Source of the DNA: Bacteroidia bacterium
GTDB lineage: Bacteria; Bacteroidota; Bacteroidia; Flavobacteriales; Flavobacteriaceae
Direction: 5' to 3'
NCBI GenBank assembly: GCA_030428705.1
Contig: JAUIDI010000006.1
Location: 1-64,000, forward strand
Length of the DNA: 64,000 bases
Below, in pieces: positions 27,067 through 36,623 of this stretch. Numbering within the stretch: the first letter of the stretch is position 1; each line of letters opens with the position of its first letter. The notes beneath the pieces were generated by a model that saw only the letters and a program-made list of their open reading frames with translations, did not search any database and was not told where the DNA came from. The translations under genes were made by a program, and so were the position numbers.

Positions 27067-27597
27067 ATGGAAACAGAACTGGAACATCTTTTAATAAGTA
27101 CACATAAAGCCGAGATGATTGCACATATGGCCACGCATCCCGAACAATTTGACGAGGCCGTTAAACTGGCGATTTCGGACAAGCAACCCTATTCTTGGCG
27201 AGCAGCATGGTTGTTGTGGAGTTGTATGGAAAAAAACGACCGAAGAATACAAAAATACCTTCAGGACATAATCGGAACCCTGATAGCAAAAAATGACGAC
27301 CACCAAAGGGAATTGATAAAAATTCTTCATCAAATGAAATTGAGCGAGGAATATGAAGGTTTCCTGTTCGACCTCTGTGCGGCGATTTGGAAAAAAACCG
27401 ACAAAAAACCATCTGTACGGTTCAACGCTTTCAAAATGATTTCGAAAATTGCAAAGGGGCGGCCCGATCTGGAAAATGAAGCAACATTATTGGCACAAGA
27501 ACAATATGTTGGCACACTATCTTCTTCTGCCCAGAAATCTATTACCAGAATGCTTAAAGAAATAAAATCGGAAGGAAGGAGCGATTCGTGGGCCTAA
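27067..27597 (+). CDS. Hypothetical all-helical protein, HEAT-repeat-like
   Basis: 176 residues, no signal peptide or membrane segment. It is almost entirely helical with repeated amphipathic pairs (AVKLAISDKQPYSWRAAWLL, RRIQKYLQDIIGTLI, HQRELIKILHQM, SVRFNAFKMISKIAK). The WRAAWLLW and SVRFNAFK segments resemble HEAT/ARM-type inter-repeat positions. I recall similar proteins from Bacteroidota genomes but know no function. It stands alone, with a structured leader. Confidence 0.65.
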   Translation: METELEHLLISTHKAEMIAHMATHPEQFDEAVKLAISDKQPYSWRAAWLLWSCMEKNDRRIQKYLQDIIGTLIAKNDDHQRELIKILHQMKLSEEYEGFLFDLCAAIWKKTDKKPSVRFNAFKMISKIAKGRPDLENEATLLAQEQYVGTLSSSAQKSITRMLKEIKSEGRSDSWA

Positions 27598-27664
27598 AAT
27601 AAAGGTTGTCCTATTTCCGGGAAGACATAAGCGGTCGGTTGCCCAACAGGTATCGAGTTTAAAC

Positions 27665-28771
27665 TCAAACTTTAAAATACACTTTCTTTTTATCAAGAAA
27701 ATAAGTGATATACCAAAAAATAAAGAGTACGAAAAAGGCATTAATGACCATAATCACCTTTTCCGAAACTCCTATTGGAGCCAGTAGTCCTTCTGTCCAA
27801 ATCCTGCCAAAACCTCTAAACCATTGTGCGCCGACCGTTTCGGCAAACAAATAGATAAAAATGGAATTGGTGCCCACCACCGAGAAGATTTTGAGCCATT
27901 TACTATGGTTGTTTTTTACATCAATCGCCCAATAGAACAAAGCCAGAGTCAAAATGGCGATTCCTCCCGAAGCCAAGGTAAACGATGTGGTCGCTATCCG
28001 TTTGATAATCGGTGTGATGTTCAACAAATCCATGGCAAACCCTAAAACCAAAATAGCGGTTCCCCAAATCAAGAAGGGCTTTAGCTTTTCTTTCGGCGAA
28101 GTATCGGAAAGCAAAATCCTTCCACAGACTACGCCCCAAATGGTATGTGCGGCGGTAGGTATAAAATTCACAAAAACCCAATACCCGTTGTTTACCTTGC
28201 CCATGACCAGCATATCAATATAAGAGCCAAAACTATCGTGTCCCTGTGCGTATGGCGCTTCTGGATTGTAAGCGCGGTATAAAATTTCGGTAAGCACCAA
28301 AAGGCCCACTGATATTCCAATCTGTGTTTTATTCGGCATATTCATGATGGCATACGCAATAAGAATAGTAAAGGCCAATTGCACCAATACGTTCCAAAGC
28401 TCCCAAACCAACTCGTGCGAATAGACACAATGCAACAATGCCCCAAAGGCAAAAAGCAAAAAACAACGTTTGAAAATATGCCTTGTAGCATCGGAGCGAC
28501 TCCCGGATGCCAGTCTTTTCCTGAGCGAAAAAGGCATGGCAACCCCGACGATGAACATGAAAAAAGGTTGGATCAAATCCCAGAATCGGAGTCCGTTCCA
28601 AGGATGATGGTGCAATTGATGGGCCAAGCCCGAAAACACAGTTCCTTCGGTCAATTCGGTAAAATTATGATGAAAGCCCGCAGCTTCGGCAATTAGCAAA
28701 AACATGGTAAGGCCTCGAAAAACATCCAAAGAAAAAAGACGCTTCGAAACATTGTCGGTAAGTTGAGACAT
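27665..28771 (-). CDS. DUF5009 / heparan-alpha-glucosaminide acetyltransferase-like membrane protein
   Basis: 368 residues with about ten membrane helices. The start SKRLFSLDVFRGLTMFLLIAEAAG and the SLDVFRGLT motif are characteristic of the NagX/HGSNAT-like acyltransferase-3 related family. FWDLIQPFFMFIVGVAMPFSLRKR follows, with a conserved His-rich loop (HQLHHHPWNGL). Members are thought to transfer acetyl groups to amino sugars across the membrane; the bacterial role is poorly defined. No neighbour on its strand. Confidence 0.8.
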   Translation of the reverse strand: MSQLTDNVSKRLFSLDVFRGLTMFLLIAEAAGFHHNFTELTEGTVFSGLAHQLHHHPWNGLRFWDLIQPFFMFIVGVAMPFSLRKRLASGSRSDATRHIFKRCFLLFAFGALLHCVYSHELVWELWNVLVQLAFTILIAYAIMNMPNKTQIGISVGLLVLTEILYRAYNPEAPYAQGHDSFGSYIDMLVMGKVNNGYWVFVNFIPTAAHTIWGVVCGRILLSDTSPKEKLKPFLIWGTAILVLGFAMDLLNITPIIKRIATTSFTLASGGIAILTLALFYWAIDVKNNHSKWLKIFSVVGTNSIFIYLFAETVGAQWFRGFGRIWTEGLLAPIGVSEKVIMVINAFFVLFIFWYITYFLDKKKVYFKV

Positions 28772-28941
28772 GGCTTGGAATTTTTGGTGGTTATTTCCCC
28801 CCTAATGTAGAAAAAATATTGCCATTCCCATTAACGTCTTATTCTATTCTGCAGTTTCCTTTTTATAGCTATCTTAGTTTTGTCCAGGCTCAACCTCAAA
28901 ATATGAGAACCTCCAAATTAATTCTTGTAAATAGTTAGATT

Positions 28942-29673
28942 ATGCAACAGCTCACTGCAAAACAAAGGGCCTTTTTTGAAGAAGAAGGCTACCTGATCGT
29001 TGAAAACCTATTGACTGCTGAAGAAACGGCCTATTACGGTAATCTTTATGATTCGTTTTTAGACAATCGTATCGATGCCTCGAAATACCGTTCCGATCTT
29101 TCCGGTGGCAATAACGAAAAAGAGAAAATCACCCAAATTATGGTTCCAAGTAAATTGGTTCCTGACCTATTACAAAAACCATTGCACCAAAAAACCCTTG
29201 CAATGGCCAAAGAGCTTATGGGCAACGATATTGAACTCGACTTTGATATGCTGATCAATAAAGCCCCCTACACCGACACCATAACCCCTTGGCACCAAGA
29301 TGCGGCATATTGGATCGACATGCCGGACAAACGGGCTGCCAGTTGTTGGGTAGCCATTGACCACGCCTACAAGGAAAATGGATGTATGTGGTACACTCCG
29401 AAGTCCCATCTATCATCTATTTTGCCCCATATTCAAAGCGGAAACAAAGGCGCCCTGAAATGTGATGGAAGCGAGACAGATTCAGTTTTTGTGGAATTGC
29501 ACCCAGGCTCTTGCGTTTTTCATCATGGGGGTACATTGCATTATAGCCGGGGCAATTCGACCTCGGACAACCGAAGGGCGTTCATCACTAATTTTAGGCC
29601 CACGTCCATGATCGAACTAGAGCGAGAAAAAGGTGTCGACCATACTGGAGAACGGCAAGTTAGGACCAAATAA
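28942..29673 (+). CDS. Phytanoyl-CoA dioxygenase (PhyH) family Fe(II)/2-oxoglutarate enzyme
   Basis: 243 residues. It begins with the PhyH entry EEGYLIVENLLTAEETAYY. The iron-binding HxD is in TPWHQDAAYW (about 112-118), the distal His in CVFHHGGTLHYSRGNST, and the 2-oxoglutarate Arg in NRRAFITNFRP. The family hydroxylates small molecules; the substrate is not predictable. It ends 7 bases before the S10 peptidase start and leads a row of plus-strand genes. Confidence 0.88.
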   Translation: MQQLTAKQRAFFEEEGYLIVENLLTAEETAYYGNLYDSFLDNRIDASKYRSDLSGGNNEKEKITQIMVPSKLVPDLLQKPLHQKTLAMAKELMGNDIELDFDMLINKAPYTDTITPWHQDAAYWIDMPDKRAASCWVAIDHAYKENGCMWYTPKSHLSSILPHIQSGNKGALKCDGSETDSVFVELHPGSCVFHHGGTLHYSRGNSTSDNRRAFITNFRPTSMIELEREKGVDHTGERQVRTK

Positions 29674-29680
29674 ATTTACA

Positions 29681-31183
29681 ATGACCAAAAACATATTGAT
29701 CGGACTATTTTCAATCGGTTTTATTCTCTTGAATGCCCAAGAAGGCCAAAAAGAAAAAATCAAACCCATTCCCAAAGCAAAATCTTTTGTGACATCCCAC
29801 CAAGGTGTGTTCGGCGGCAAGACCGTCAACTATGTTGCAACGGCCAAAGAGACCTACCTCACCAATAAAAAAGGGGATTCCATAGCCTCATTTTGGTCTG
29901 TGGCCTACACAAAAACCCCGATTGGGGACGTTAGTAAAAGACCGGTGACCTTTGTCTTCAACGGTGGACCTGGATCTGCGTCACTGTGGTTGCACATGGG
30001 ATTTTTTGGCCCAAAAGTGGTAAAAGTGGATTCCGATGCAAAGCAAGATGATGGTGCCGCCCCCTATAATTTGGTAAAAAACGAACATGGCTTGCTAGAC
30101 CTTACTGATTTGGTATTCATAGACCCAGTGGGAACCGGCTATAGCCGCTTGGTCGGAAAAGGAAAAGACAAGGATTTTTATGGTTTAAAGGAAGATGTCG
30201 ACTCTTTTGCCCAGTTTATTCGCAAGTGGGTAACCGAAAATGAACGTTGGTTCTCTCCAAAATATTTGGCGGGAGAAAGTTATGGAACCACCCGTGCCGC
30301 TTATTTGGGAAAAGCACTTGAGGGTTCGGGCCAGAACATGGCCTTGAACGGAATGATTTTGATTTCTCAAGCTCTCGACTATGCCGGATCGACCTCGATC
30401 CACCATAATATGACATCGTACATTACGTATCTTCCTAGTATGGCGGCGACCGCTTGGTATCATAAAAAGGCAGGACAGGGAAAGACTTTGGAAAACTTTG
30501 TGGAAGAGTGTCGGCAATTTACATACGACGCTTATGCCACAGCACTTCTTAAGGGAAATCTTTTGGACGACTCCGAAAAAGATGCCATAGCCGAAAAACT
30601 GAGCTATTTCACAGGGTTGGACAAAAAGTACATTCTGTATTCCGACCTGCGGATTTTAATGGGGCGTTTTCAAAAAAAGCTGTTGGAAGACAAAGGTCTG
30701 GCCATCGGGCGATTGGATGGGCGGTTTATGGGTGACGAAGCCGACAAGTTTTCCGAACGCCCAAATTTGGGCGACGCCGCAAGCTATCAAATCAGTTCGG
30801 CATACACCGCTGCATTGAACCATTATTTTGCATCCGATCTAAACATCAAAATGGATAGGCCCTATATTACCTCTGGAGGCGGGAGCGGTTGGCGCTGGAG
30901 AACGGTGCCCGACAGTCAATATTGGGAACCAATGCCCGTAAATACAGCACCATATCTAGGTGAGACCATGCGCCGTAATCCAGCGATGAAGGTAATGGTT
31001 GCCAGTGGGTATTATGACTTGATTACCCCCTTTTTCGACGCAGAATACACCTTTGCCCGCAACGGCATCGTCACTGAGCGTGTAAAAATGACCTATTATG
31101 AAGCCGGGCACATGATGTATACCCATGAACCCGATCTAATAAAACTCTCCAATGATATCCGAGAGTTCTTAACGACCAACTGA
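29681..31183 (+). CDS. S10 family serine carboxypeptidase, secreted
   Basis: 500 residues from ATG 29681; the open frame starts 48 bases earlier, but the signal peptide MTKNILIGLFSIGFILLNAQ begins here. S10 marks: FVFNGGPGSASLWLHMG (oxyanion), GTGYSRL, AGESYGTTRAAYLG with the nucleophile Ser at about 192, a late Asp in YYDLITPFFDAEY and His in EAGHMMYTHE. It should remove C-terminal residues in the periplasm or outside. Bacterial S10 proteins of this type are common in Bacteroidota. Confidence 0.9.
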   Translation: MTKNILIGLFSIGFILLNAQEGQKEKIKPIPKAKSFVTSHQGVFGGKTVNYVATAKETYLTNKKGDSIASFWSVAYTKTPIGDVSKRPVTFVFNGGPGSASLWLHMGFFGPKVVKVDSDAKQDDGAAPYNLVKNEHGLLDLTDLVFIDPVGTGYSRLVGKGKDKDFYGLKEDVDSFAQFIRKWVTENERWFSPKYLAGESYGTTRAAYLGKALEGSGQNMALNGMILISQALDYAGSTSIHHNMTSYITYLPSMAATAWYHKKAGQGKTLENFVEECRQFTYDAYATALLKGNLLDDSEKDAIAEKLSYFTGLDKKYILYSDLRILMGRFQKKLLEDKGLAIGRLDGRFMGDEADKFSERPNLGDAASYQISSAYTAALNHYFASDLNIKMDRPYITSGGGSGWRWRTVPDSQYWEPMPVNTAPYLGETMRRNPAMKVMVASGYYDLITPFFDAEYTFARNGIVTERVKMTYYEAGHMMYTHEPDLIKLSNDIREFLTTN

Positions 31184-31190
31184 TAAACTT

Positions 31191-32153
31191 TTGATAAAAA
31201 CATTTTGTAGCATTCTCTTCGTCGCAACGCTATTCCCGTTGTTTGCGCAAAATTCGTTGGAAATCGGATATGGTTCCAAGGATAAAAATGATATTTCACT
31301 CGTCATTTTAGGTACCGTACAAGATGCCGGTTCTCCCCATATTGCCTGTCAAAAAGAATGCTGCATTGAACTGTTCGATAATCCGGATCCGGAAAGAAAA
31401 GTCGTTTCGTTGGGATTGATAGACGCCCAAAACCGAAAAACTTTCCTTTTTGAAGCTACACCCGATATTGCGAAGCAGGTAAAACTATTGAAAAACGTTT
31501 CTTTCAACGACGCTCCTGAAATACCGAACGCAATCTTTCTGACACATGCACATATCGGTCATTATACCGGACTAATGTATTTGGGCAAGGAGGCGACCAA
31601 CGCACGGAATGTTGCTGTTTATTCAATGCCCAGAATGAAAGTCTTTTTAGAAGAGAATGGGCCTTGGAACCAATTGGTTTCCAATAAAAATGTCGAATTA
31701 AGGCCTATTTCCGATAGGCAGAAACTCGGGTTGACCCCGAATATAACCATAGTGCCATTTACCGTTCCTCATCGCGATGAGTATTCCGAAACCGTAGGTT
31801 ACCGTATCATCGGGCCCAATAAAAGTGTGCTTTTTATTCCCGATATCGATAAATGGGAAAAATGGAAGACGAACATAATTAATGAAATTGCAAAAGTGGA
31901 TTATGCTTTTCTTGATGCTGCTTTTTACGATGCCGAGGAAATCGATAATCGCGATATTTCTGAAATTCCACATCCTTTCGTTATTGAAAGTATGGCACTA
32001 TTTAAGGATTTACCGCCTTCCGAAAAGCAAAAAATCCATTTTATACACCTCAATCACACCAACCCGTTACTGAAAAAGGAAAGTCCGCAATCGCAGGAAG
32101 TCTTGGAAAAAGGATTCAACATTGCCCGTTTCCGTCAGAAATTCAAACTTTGA
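31191..32153 (+). CDS. PqqB-like MBL fold protein, secreted
   Basis: 320 residues, TTG start, with signal peptide (CSILFVATLFPLFAQ). Proteins with LGTVQDAGSPHIACQKECC and THAHIGHYTGLMYLGKEA are often labelled PqqB. The metal motif reads HAHIGH, so the canonical Asp of HxHxDH is Ile. Later His residues in VPHRDEYSETVGYRI and FIHLNHTNPLLK may complete the site. The secretion signal argues against a cytoplasmic PQQ biosynthetic role. A PQQ-dependent dehydrogenase gene two places downstream makes an indirect link to quinoprotein function plausible. Confidence 0.78.
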   Translation: MIKTFCSILFVATLFPLFAQNSLEIGYGSKDKNDISLVILGTVQDAGSPHIACQKECCIELFDNPDPERKVVSLGLIDAQNRKTFLFEATPDIAKQVKLLKNVSFNDAPEIPNAIFLTHAHIGHYTGLMYLGKEATNARNVAVYSMPRMKVFLEENGPWNQLVSNKNVELRPISDRQKLGLTPNITIVPFTVPHRDEYSETVGYRIIGPNKSVLFIPDIDKWEKWKTNIINEIAKVDYAFLDAAFYDAEEIDNRDISEIPHPFVIESMALFKDLPPSEKQKIHFIHLNHTNPLLKKESPQSQEVLEKGFNIARFRQKFKL

Positions 32154-32158
32154 CCTCG

Positions 32159-33025
32159 ATGGACAAAGATGTTAAGGTTGCCGTTGAAAATTCGTTGAGC
32201 ATTACCGTCGAACGGGTTCGGCCAATTTCAGGTGGCGATATTTCCCAGGCCTTTTTATTGGAAACAAAAACGGAACGCTTTTTCTGCAAGACGAATCACA
32301 ATACCCAAGCCCATAAAATGTTCTTGGCCGAAAAAAATGGATTGGAAGCGATTTCGCGAACGAATACAATCGCGACACCAAAAGTATTGCTATGCGAAAA
32401 AATGGATATGAGTGCATTCCTATTGATGGAATATATCGAACCAAAAAGAACGGCACAAAAAGATATGGAACTTCTTGGGCACCAATTGGCGGCACTGCAC
32501 AAAACCTCTGGCGCCGAACAGTTCGGTTGGGATAGCGACAATTTTATAGGTAGCCTACCGCAAGCGAACAAAAAGTATTCGAATTGGGTCGATTTTTACG
32601 TTTATGAAAGATTACTTCCCAAATTGAAAATGGCGCTTACCAAAAATCTTCTGCGATATTCTGAAATTCCGTCGGAAGAAATCTTATTAAAACGTTGTTC
32701 GAACCTCTTTCCCGACGATCTAAGACCTTCGTTTTTACATGGCGATCTATGGGGCGGTAATTATCTGATTTCGCAAGATAGGATTCCGTACCTTATCGAC
32801 CCTGCGGTTTATTACGGGCATCATGAGGTCGATATTGCCATGACCCGATTGTTCGCGGGATTCGATACCGCTTTTTATGATGCATATTCAGCACATTTTT
32901 CGAAAATCGGAGGTGAAACCGCACGCAATGCTATTTATCAACTGTATTATTTGCTAGTACATTTGAATTTGTTCGGCGGTTCGTACAAAGGAGTTGTTAC
33001 GACTATATTGAAAAGGTATTTTTAA
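32159..33025 (+). CDS. Fructosamine kinase family protein
   Basis: 288 residues from ATG 32159; a TTG three codons upstream overlaps the preceding stop and is possible. The kinase-like fold is clear: RPISGGDISQAFLLETKTERFFCKTN (Lys site), LLMEYIEP hinge, FLHGDLWGGNYLI catalytic loop with the Asp, and YLIDPAVYYGHHEVDIAMTRLF metal loop. Family members phosphorylate ketosamines (glycation products) so they fall apart, protecting proteins. It lies in the row with the PqqB-like and PQQ dehydrogenase genes. Confidence 0.88.
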   Translation: MDKDVKVAVENSLSITVERVRPISGGDISQAFLLETKTERFFCKTNHNTQAHKMFLAEKNGLEAISRTNTIATPKVLLCEKMDMSAFLLMEYIEPKRTAQKDMELLGHQLAALHKTSGAEQFGWDSDNFIGSLPQANKKYSNWVDFYVYERLLPKLKMALTKNLLRYSEIPSEEILLKRCSNLFPDDLRPSFLHGDLWGGNYLISQDRIPYLIDPAVYYGHHEVDIAMTRLFAGFDTAFYDAYSAHFSKIGGETARNAIYQLYYLLVHLNLFGGSYKGVVTTILKRYF

Positions 33026-33054
33026 TTACTTTTAGTGATTACATTCCACCGATC

Positions 33055-35193
33055 ATGGTTTTTTGCAAATACTCGTTTGTGCTGTTAGTTTTCTCTTCGG
33101 TCATTTTGGGCTGTAGCCCTTCCGAAGAAAAAAACACCGAAAAAAAAGAATATAAAACCTGGTCTTCTTACTTGGGCGATCCCAGTAGAAGCCACTACTC
33201 CACCCTTTCGCAGATTACAAAAGATAATGTCAAAAACCTGAAGGTCGCTTGGTCGTACAAAGCTGATGATTGGGGGCAAATGCAGATGAATCCTTTGGTC
33301 GTCGACAGTATTTTATACGGGGTAACCGCGGCACTTCGGGTCGTTGCGCTGAACGCCGGAACAGGAGAGGAAATCTGGCAATTCGGTGATTCCATAAAGG
33401 TTTGGCACTCGACGAGTAGGGGCGTATCCTATTGGGAAAAAGAAAACGACAAGCGGATTTTGGTAACCCGTGGCCCGAATCTTTTTGCATTGGATGCCCT
33501 CACCGGGAAACCCATACCCACCTTTGGAAATGATGGAAAAATCGATTTGCGTTCCGGAATGCCCGAATCAGCCAAGGAGAAATTCGTCATTTCGAACACG
33601 CCCGGTGCCATTTATAAAGACCTTATCGTGATGCCCTTGCGTTTATCGGAAAGCGAGGGAGCGCCATCGGGCGACATTATGGCCTTTAATGTCGTTACCG
33701 GGGAGTTGGCCTGGACGTTTCACACCATTCCCCATCCGGGGGAAGAAGGTTATGAAACCTGGGAAAACAAGGAAGCTTATAAAGACGATCTTATCGGGGC
33801 GGCCAATAATTGGGCCGGTATGGCCGTCGACGAAGAAGCCGGAATCATCTATGTGCCCACAGGTTCTGCCGCACCTGATTTTTACGGAAGGGGCCGTTTG
33901 GGAAGTAACCTCTACGCGAACTGCCTGCTAGCGTTGGATGGCAACACGGGCAAACGCATTTGGCATTTCCAATTGACCCACCACGATATTTGGGATCGCG
34001 ATCCTCCGGCCCCGCCCAATCTTTTGACAGTAACTCGCGACGGAAAAAATATTCCTGCCGTTGCCCAAGTGACTAAACAGGGCTACGTTTATGTGTTCAA
34101 TCGGCTAACCGGGGAACCGTTGTTCGATATTGAGGAAGTGCCCGTACCCGAATCGACTTTGGAGGGAGAAAAAGCCTGGCCTACACAACCGATCCCGACA
34201 ATGCCCAAACCCTTTGCCCGCCAGTCTCAGAATTTGACGGAAAACGATATCAGTCCGTTTGCGGAAAACAAAGAAGAATTATTAAAGATTTTTAAGGAAA
34301 GTGATAAACGGCAATATGCCCCGCCTGCATTGACCCCGGGGTTTTTACTTCCGGGCTACGATGGGGCGGCAGAATGGGGCGGAGCGGCGACCGATCCCGA
34401 AGATGGCATTCTCTATGTCAATGCCAACGAAATGGCCTGGAATATTCAAATCGCCCCCGAAGACGAAGTGACCGATGGAACTCCCTTAGGAGAGGCGACA
34501 TACCAAAAATACTGCGCAAGCTGCCATCAGGCCGATAGAAAAGGTTTGGCCGCTAGCGGATTCCCTTCGTTATTGGATCTGCAACTACGTAAGGAAAAAA
34601 ATGAGGTGGCTGCCATTATCGTTCGGGGAAAAGGAATGATGACAGGCTTTCCGCAAATAAAAGATGATGAAAAAGAAGCACTTTTACGATTTTTATGGGG
34701 CGAAGAAGTCAAGCATAACGTTGTTGGAAATGAAAGTACCAACAGAACTAGGCCCGATGGTGCGTTTAATTATAAACACACCGGCTATGACAAATTTTTG
34801 GATAGCAAAGGTTTGCCCGGAATTAGTCCACCGTGGGGTACCCTGCATGCCATCGACTTAAATACCGGAGAATATATTTGGTCTGTTCCCTTAGGGGATA
34901 CGCCCGAATTGGGCGAAAAAGGCAAGGGAACGGGCACCGAAAACTATGGCGGGCCTGTTGTTACCGAAAACGGATTGCTATTTATCGGTGCCACGCGGGA
35001 CGGTTATTTTCGGGTTTTCGACAAGCATACGGCAGAAATCCTTTGGGAATATAAACTTCCGGCCGCCGCCTTTGCCACCCCCGCCATGTACGAGGTCAAC
35101 GGAAAACAATATATCGCCATTGCCTGCGGGGGCGAGAAATTAGGTACGGAAAAAGGGAATCAAATTGTGGCATTTGCCTTAGAAACTCCCTAA
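33055..35193 (+). CDS. PQQ-dependent dehydrogenase lipoprotein with inserted cytochrome c domain
   Basis: 712 residues. Lipobox VILGC (Cys20). An eight-bladed quinoprotein propeller is shown by repeats such as VVALNAGTGEEIWQF, ALDGNTGKRIWHFQ, HAIDLNTGEYIWSVPLG and FDKHTAEILWEYKLP. Near residue 487 a heme-binding CASCH (YQKYCASCHQADRKGL) with a distal Met region (GKGMMTGFP) is inserted between blades. This layout matches membrane glucose/sorbosone-type dehydrogenases of Bacteroidota. Electrons from sugar oxidation pass to the heme and then the respiratory chain. No pqqACDE genes are in the window, so the cofactor source is open. Confidence 0.9.
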   Translation: MVFCKYSFVLLVFSSVILGCSPSEEKNTEKKEYKTWSSYLGDPSRSHYSTLSQITKDNVKNLKVAWSYKADDWGQMQMNPLVVDSILYGVTAALRVVALNAGTGEEIWQFGDSIKVWHSTSRGVSYWEKENDKRILVTRGPNLFALDALTGKPIPTFGNDGKIDLRSGMPESAKEKFVISNTPGAIYKDLIVMPLRLSESEGAPSGDIMAFNVVTGELAWTFHTIPHPGEEGYETWENKEAYKDDLIGAANNWAGMAVDEEAGIIYVPTGSAAPDFYGRGRLGSNLYANCLLALDGNTGKRIWHFQLTHHDIWDRDPPAPPNLLTVTRDGKNIPAVAQVTKQGYVYVFNRLTGEPLFDIEEVPVPESTLEGEKAWPTQPIPTMPKPFARQSQNLTENDISPFAENKEELLKIFKESDKRQYAPPALTPGFLLPGYDGAAEWGGAATDPEDGILYVNANEMAWNIQIAPEDEVTDGTPLGEATYQKYCASCHQADRKGLAASGFPSLLDLQLRKEKNEVAAIIVRGKGMMTGFPQIKDDEKEALLRFLWGEEVKHNVVGNESTNRTRPDGAFNYKHTGYDKFLDSKGLPGISPPWGTLHAIDLNTGEYIWSVPLGDTPELGEKGKGTGTENYGGPVVTENGLLFIGATRDGYFRVFDKHTAEILWEYKLPAAAFATPAMYEVNGKQYIAIACGGEKLGTEKGNQIVAFALETP

Positions 35194-35265
35194 TCCCCCA
35201 GTGAGAACAAAGTTGTTAATGAAGCTTTGCAGAAAATAAAAGATATAAATTAAAAAAAACAGTAG

Positions 35266-36510
35266 TTACTTCAAGGACAACAACACGTTCCCTTTGCTTG
35301 ACAGATGCAGATCTTCAACTTCTCCCGATCCACTGAACGAAAAACGAACACCGGCAAGTTTGCCGAAATCATCGATAAGATCGGTTTCAAACACCATTTT
35401 ATCTTCCAAATAAATGGATAAACGATTGGCAACATTTGTTACTCGAATATTTGACCATTCTCCACTTTCAACTGAAAGTTCAGATAGGTCATTTTCTTCT
35501 CCATCTATCACAAGATTGCCAAGTCTAAGTTTGTTTTGGGAAACACAGCCAGGCACACTGAACGGTACTCTTATAAACTTTTTGGTGCCAAAGAAAACGA
35601 GCTTTCTAAATTCACATGGCACTTTGCCCGATTGTGTGTTAAATCGAACATTAGCCTTGAATTCAAAATTTTCAAACTCAAACTCAGGATTGGCGAAAGC
35701 ATTATAAAATTCAAGTGACACTTCATCCGGATGTTTTTGGATGTCATTGTAGACATCGGTAGAAATCCTTAGTACAGAATCACTTTCAAATTCATTTTTC
35801 CGCAAATATCTGGGCGGTTTTGTTTCATTCAAATATGAAATCGCTGACATCCATCCGTCAGAAGGAATGAACAAATCCTTTTCTGAGACTACAAAGCCAT
35901 TTACCAGCAATTTGGCATTATAATAGCCGGGATACTCATAATAATGTGTAAATATCGTATTCGAAGGATTGACCTTGTGTCGTTTGGTGGAATCCCAGTC
36001 TTGCTGAATTTCAACATAATCGGCATTCACTTTTATGACATCATATTCGAATACCACGGTATTGGGTAGTCCTGTGGTCACTTTTTTTATAGAAAAGGAT
36101 ATTTTGGAAGGGTCTATTGATTGTGTTCCATGATTTATAAATGAAACAGCCACAACAGCCGTCATCAATACTAATACACCAAGACCGTAAATGAAAATTT
36201 TTTTTTTAGAGATTCGGCTTATTGGTTCTTCAGGTTTACCGACAGTCGAACAATAGTCCAAATAGCCATCGTAACCTACAAATGCCGCTATCGCATCTAA
36301 AGTTGCCGGTGCAGGTTTGTTGTAATACGCCACCTTTCCCAGAAATCTTTTAAGAGTGGATACACTTAATTGAATCGATGTCGTTTCAAATATTTTTTCG
36401 CTTAACCGTTCAAAATTACGAGTGCTCCAATGAGCTACCTCGCCCCAATTTAGATGACGTAACAACTCTGATTTTAACCTTTTAATAGCAGTATTGTCGA
36501 ACTCGTTCAT
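35266..36510 (-). CDS. Membrane-tethered protein with N-terminal HTH-like domain and extracytoplasmic LamG-like domain
   Basis: 414 residues. Residues 1-90 carry IFETTSIQLSVSTLKRFLG and PAPATLDAIAAFVGYDGYLDYC. This is the STLKR...TLDxLAxFxGY pattern seen in Bacteroidota HTH-type domains. One membrane helix lies at about 106-126 (IFIYGLGVLVLMTAVVAVSF). The outer part holds a PKD-like beta segment (PNTVVFEYDVIKVNADYVEI) and a lectin-like jelly roll (RVTNVANRLSIYLEDKMVF). DNA binding from the membrane, controlled by an outside ligand, is the inferred model. It is divergent from a secreted LamG-like protein. Confidence 0.72.
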   Translation of the reverse strand: MNEFDNTAIKRLKSELLRHLNWGEVAHWSTRNFERLSEKIFETTSIQLSVSTLKRFLGKVAYYNKPAPATLDAIAAFVGYDGYLDYCSTVGKPEEPISRISKKKIFIYGLGVLVLMTAVVAVSFINHGTQSIDPSKISFSIKKVTTGLPNTVVFEYDVIKVNADYVEIQQDWDSTKRHKVNPSNTIFTHYYEYPGYYNAKLLVNGFVVSEKDLFIPSDGWMSAISYLNETKPPRYLRKNEFESDSVLRISTDVYNDIQKHPDEVSLEFYNAFANPEFEFENFEFKANVRFNTQSGKVPCEFRKLVFFGTKKFIRVPFSVPGCVSQNKLRLGNLVIDGEENDLSELSVESGEWSNIRVTNVANRLSIYLEDKMVFETDLIDDFGKLAGVRFSFSGSGEVEDLHLSSKGNVLLSLK

Positions 36511-36623
36511 AGTGGCAAAATACGGTCATTTAAACCGATTGATCATGCTTGAACAAAAGATGAACGGTAATGAACACGGTTTACATCCTTCAATTTCGAT
36601 ATTTGATCAAAAATAAATTTCAA

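Noticed and set aside
31191-32153. True PQQ biosynthesis protein PqqB
   Set aside because: Signal peptide, altered metal motif and absence of other pqq genes argue against the classical role.
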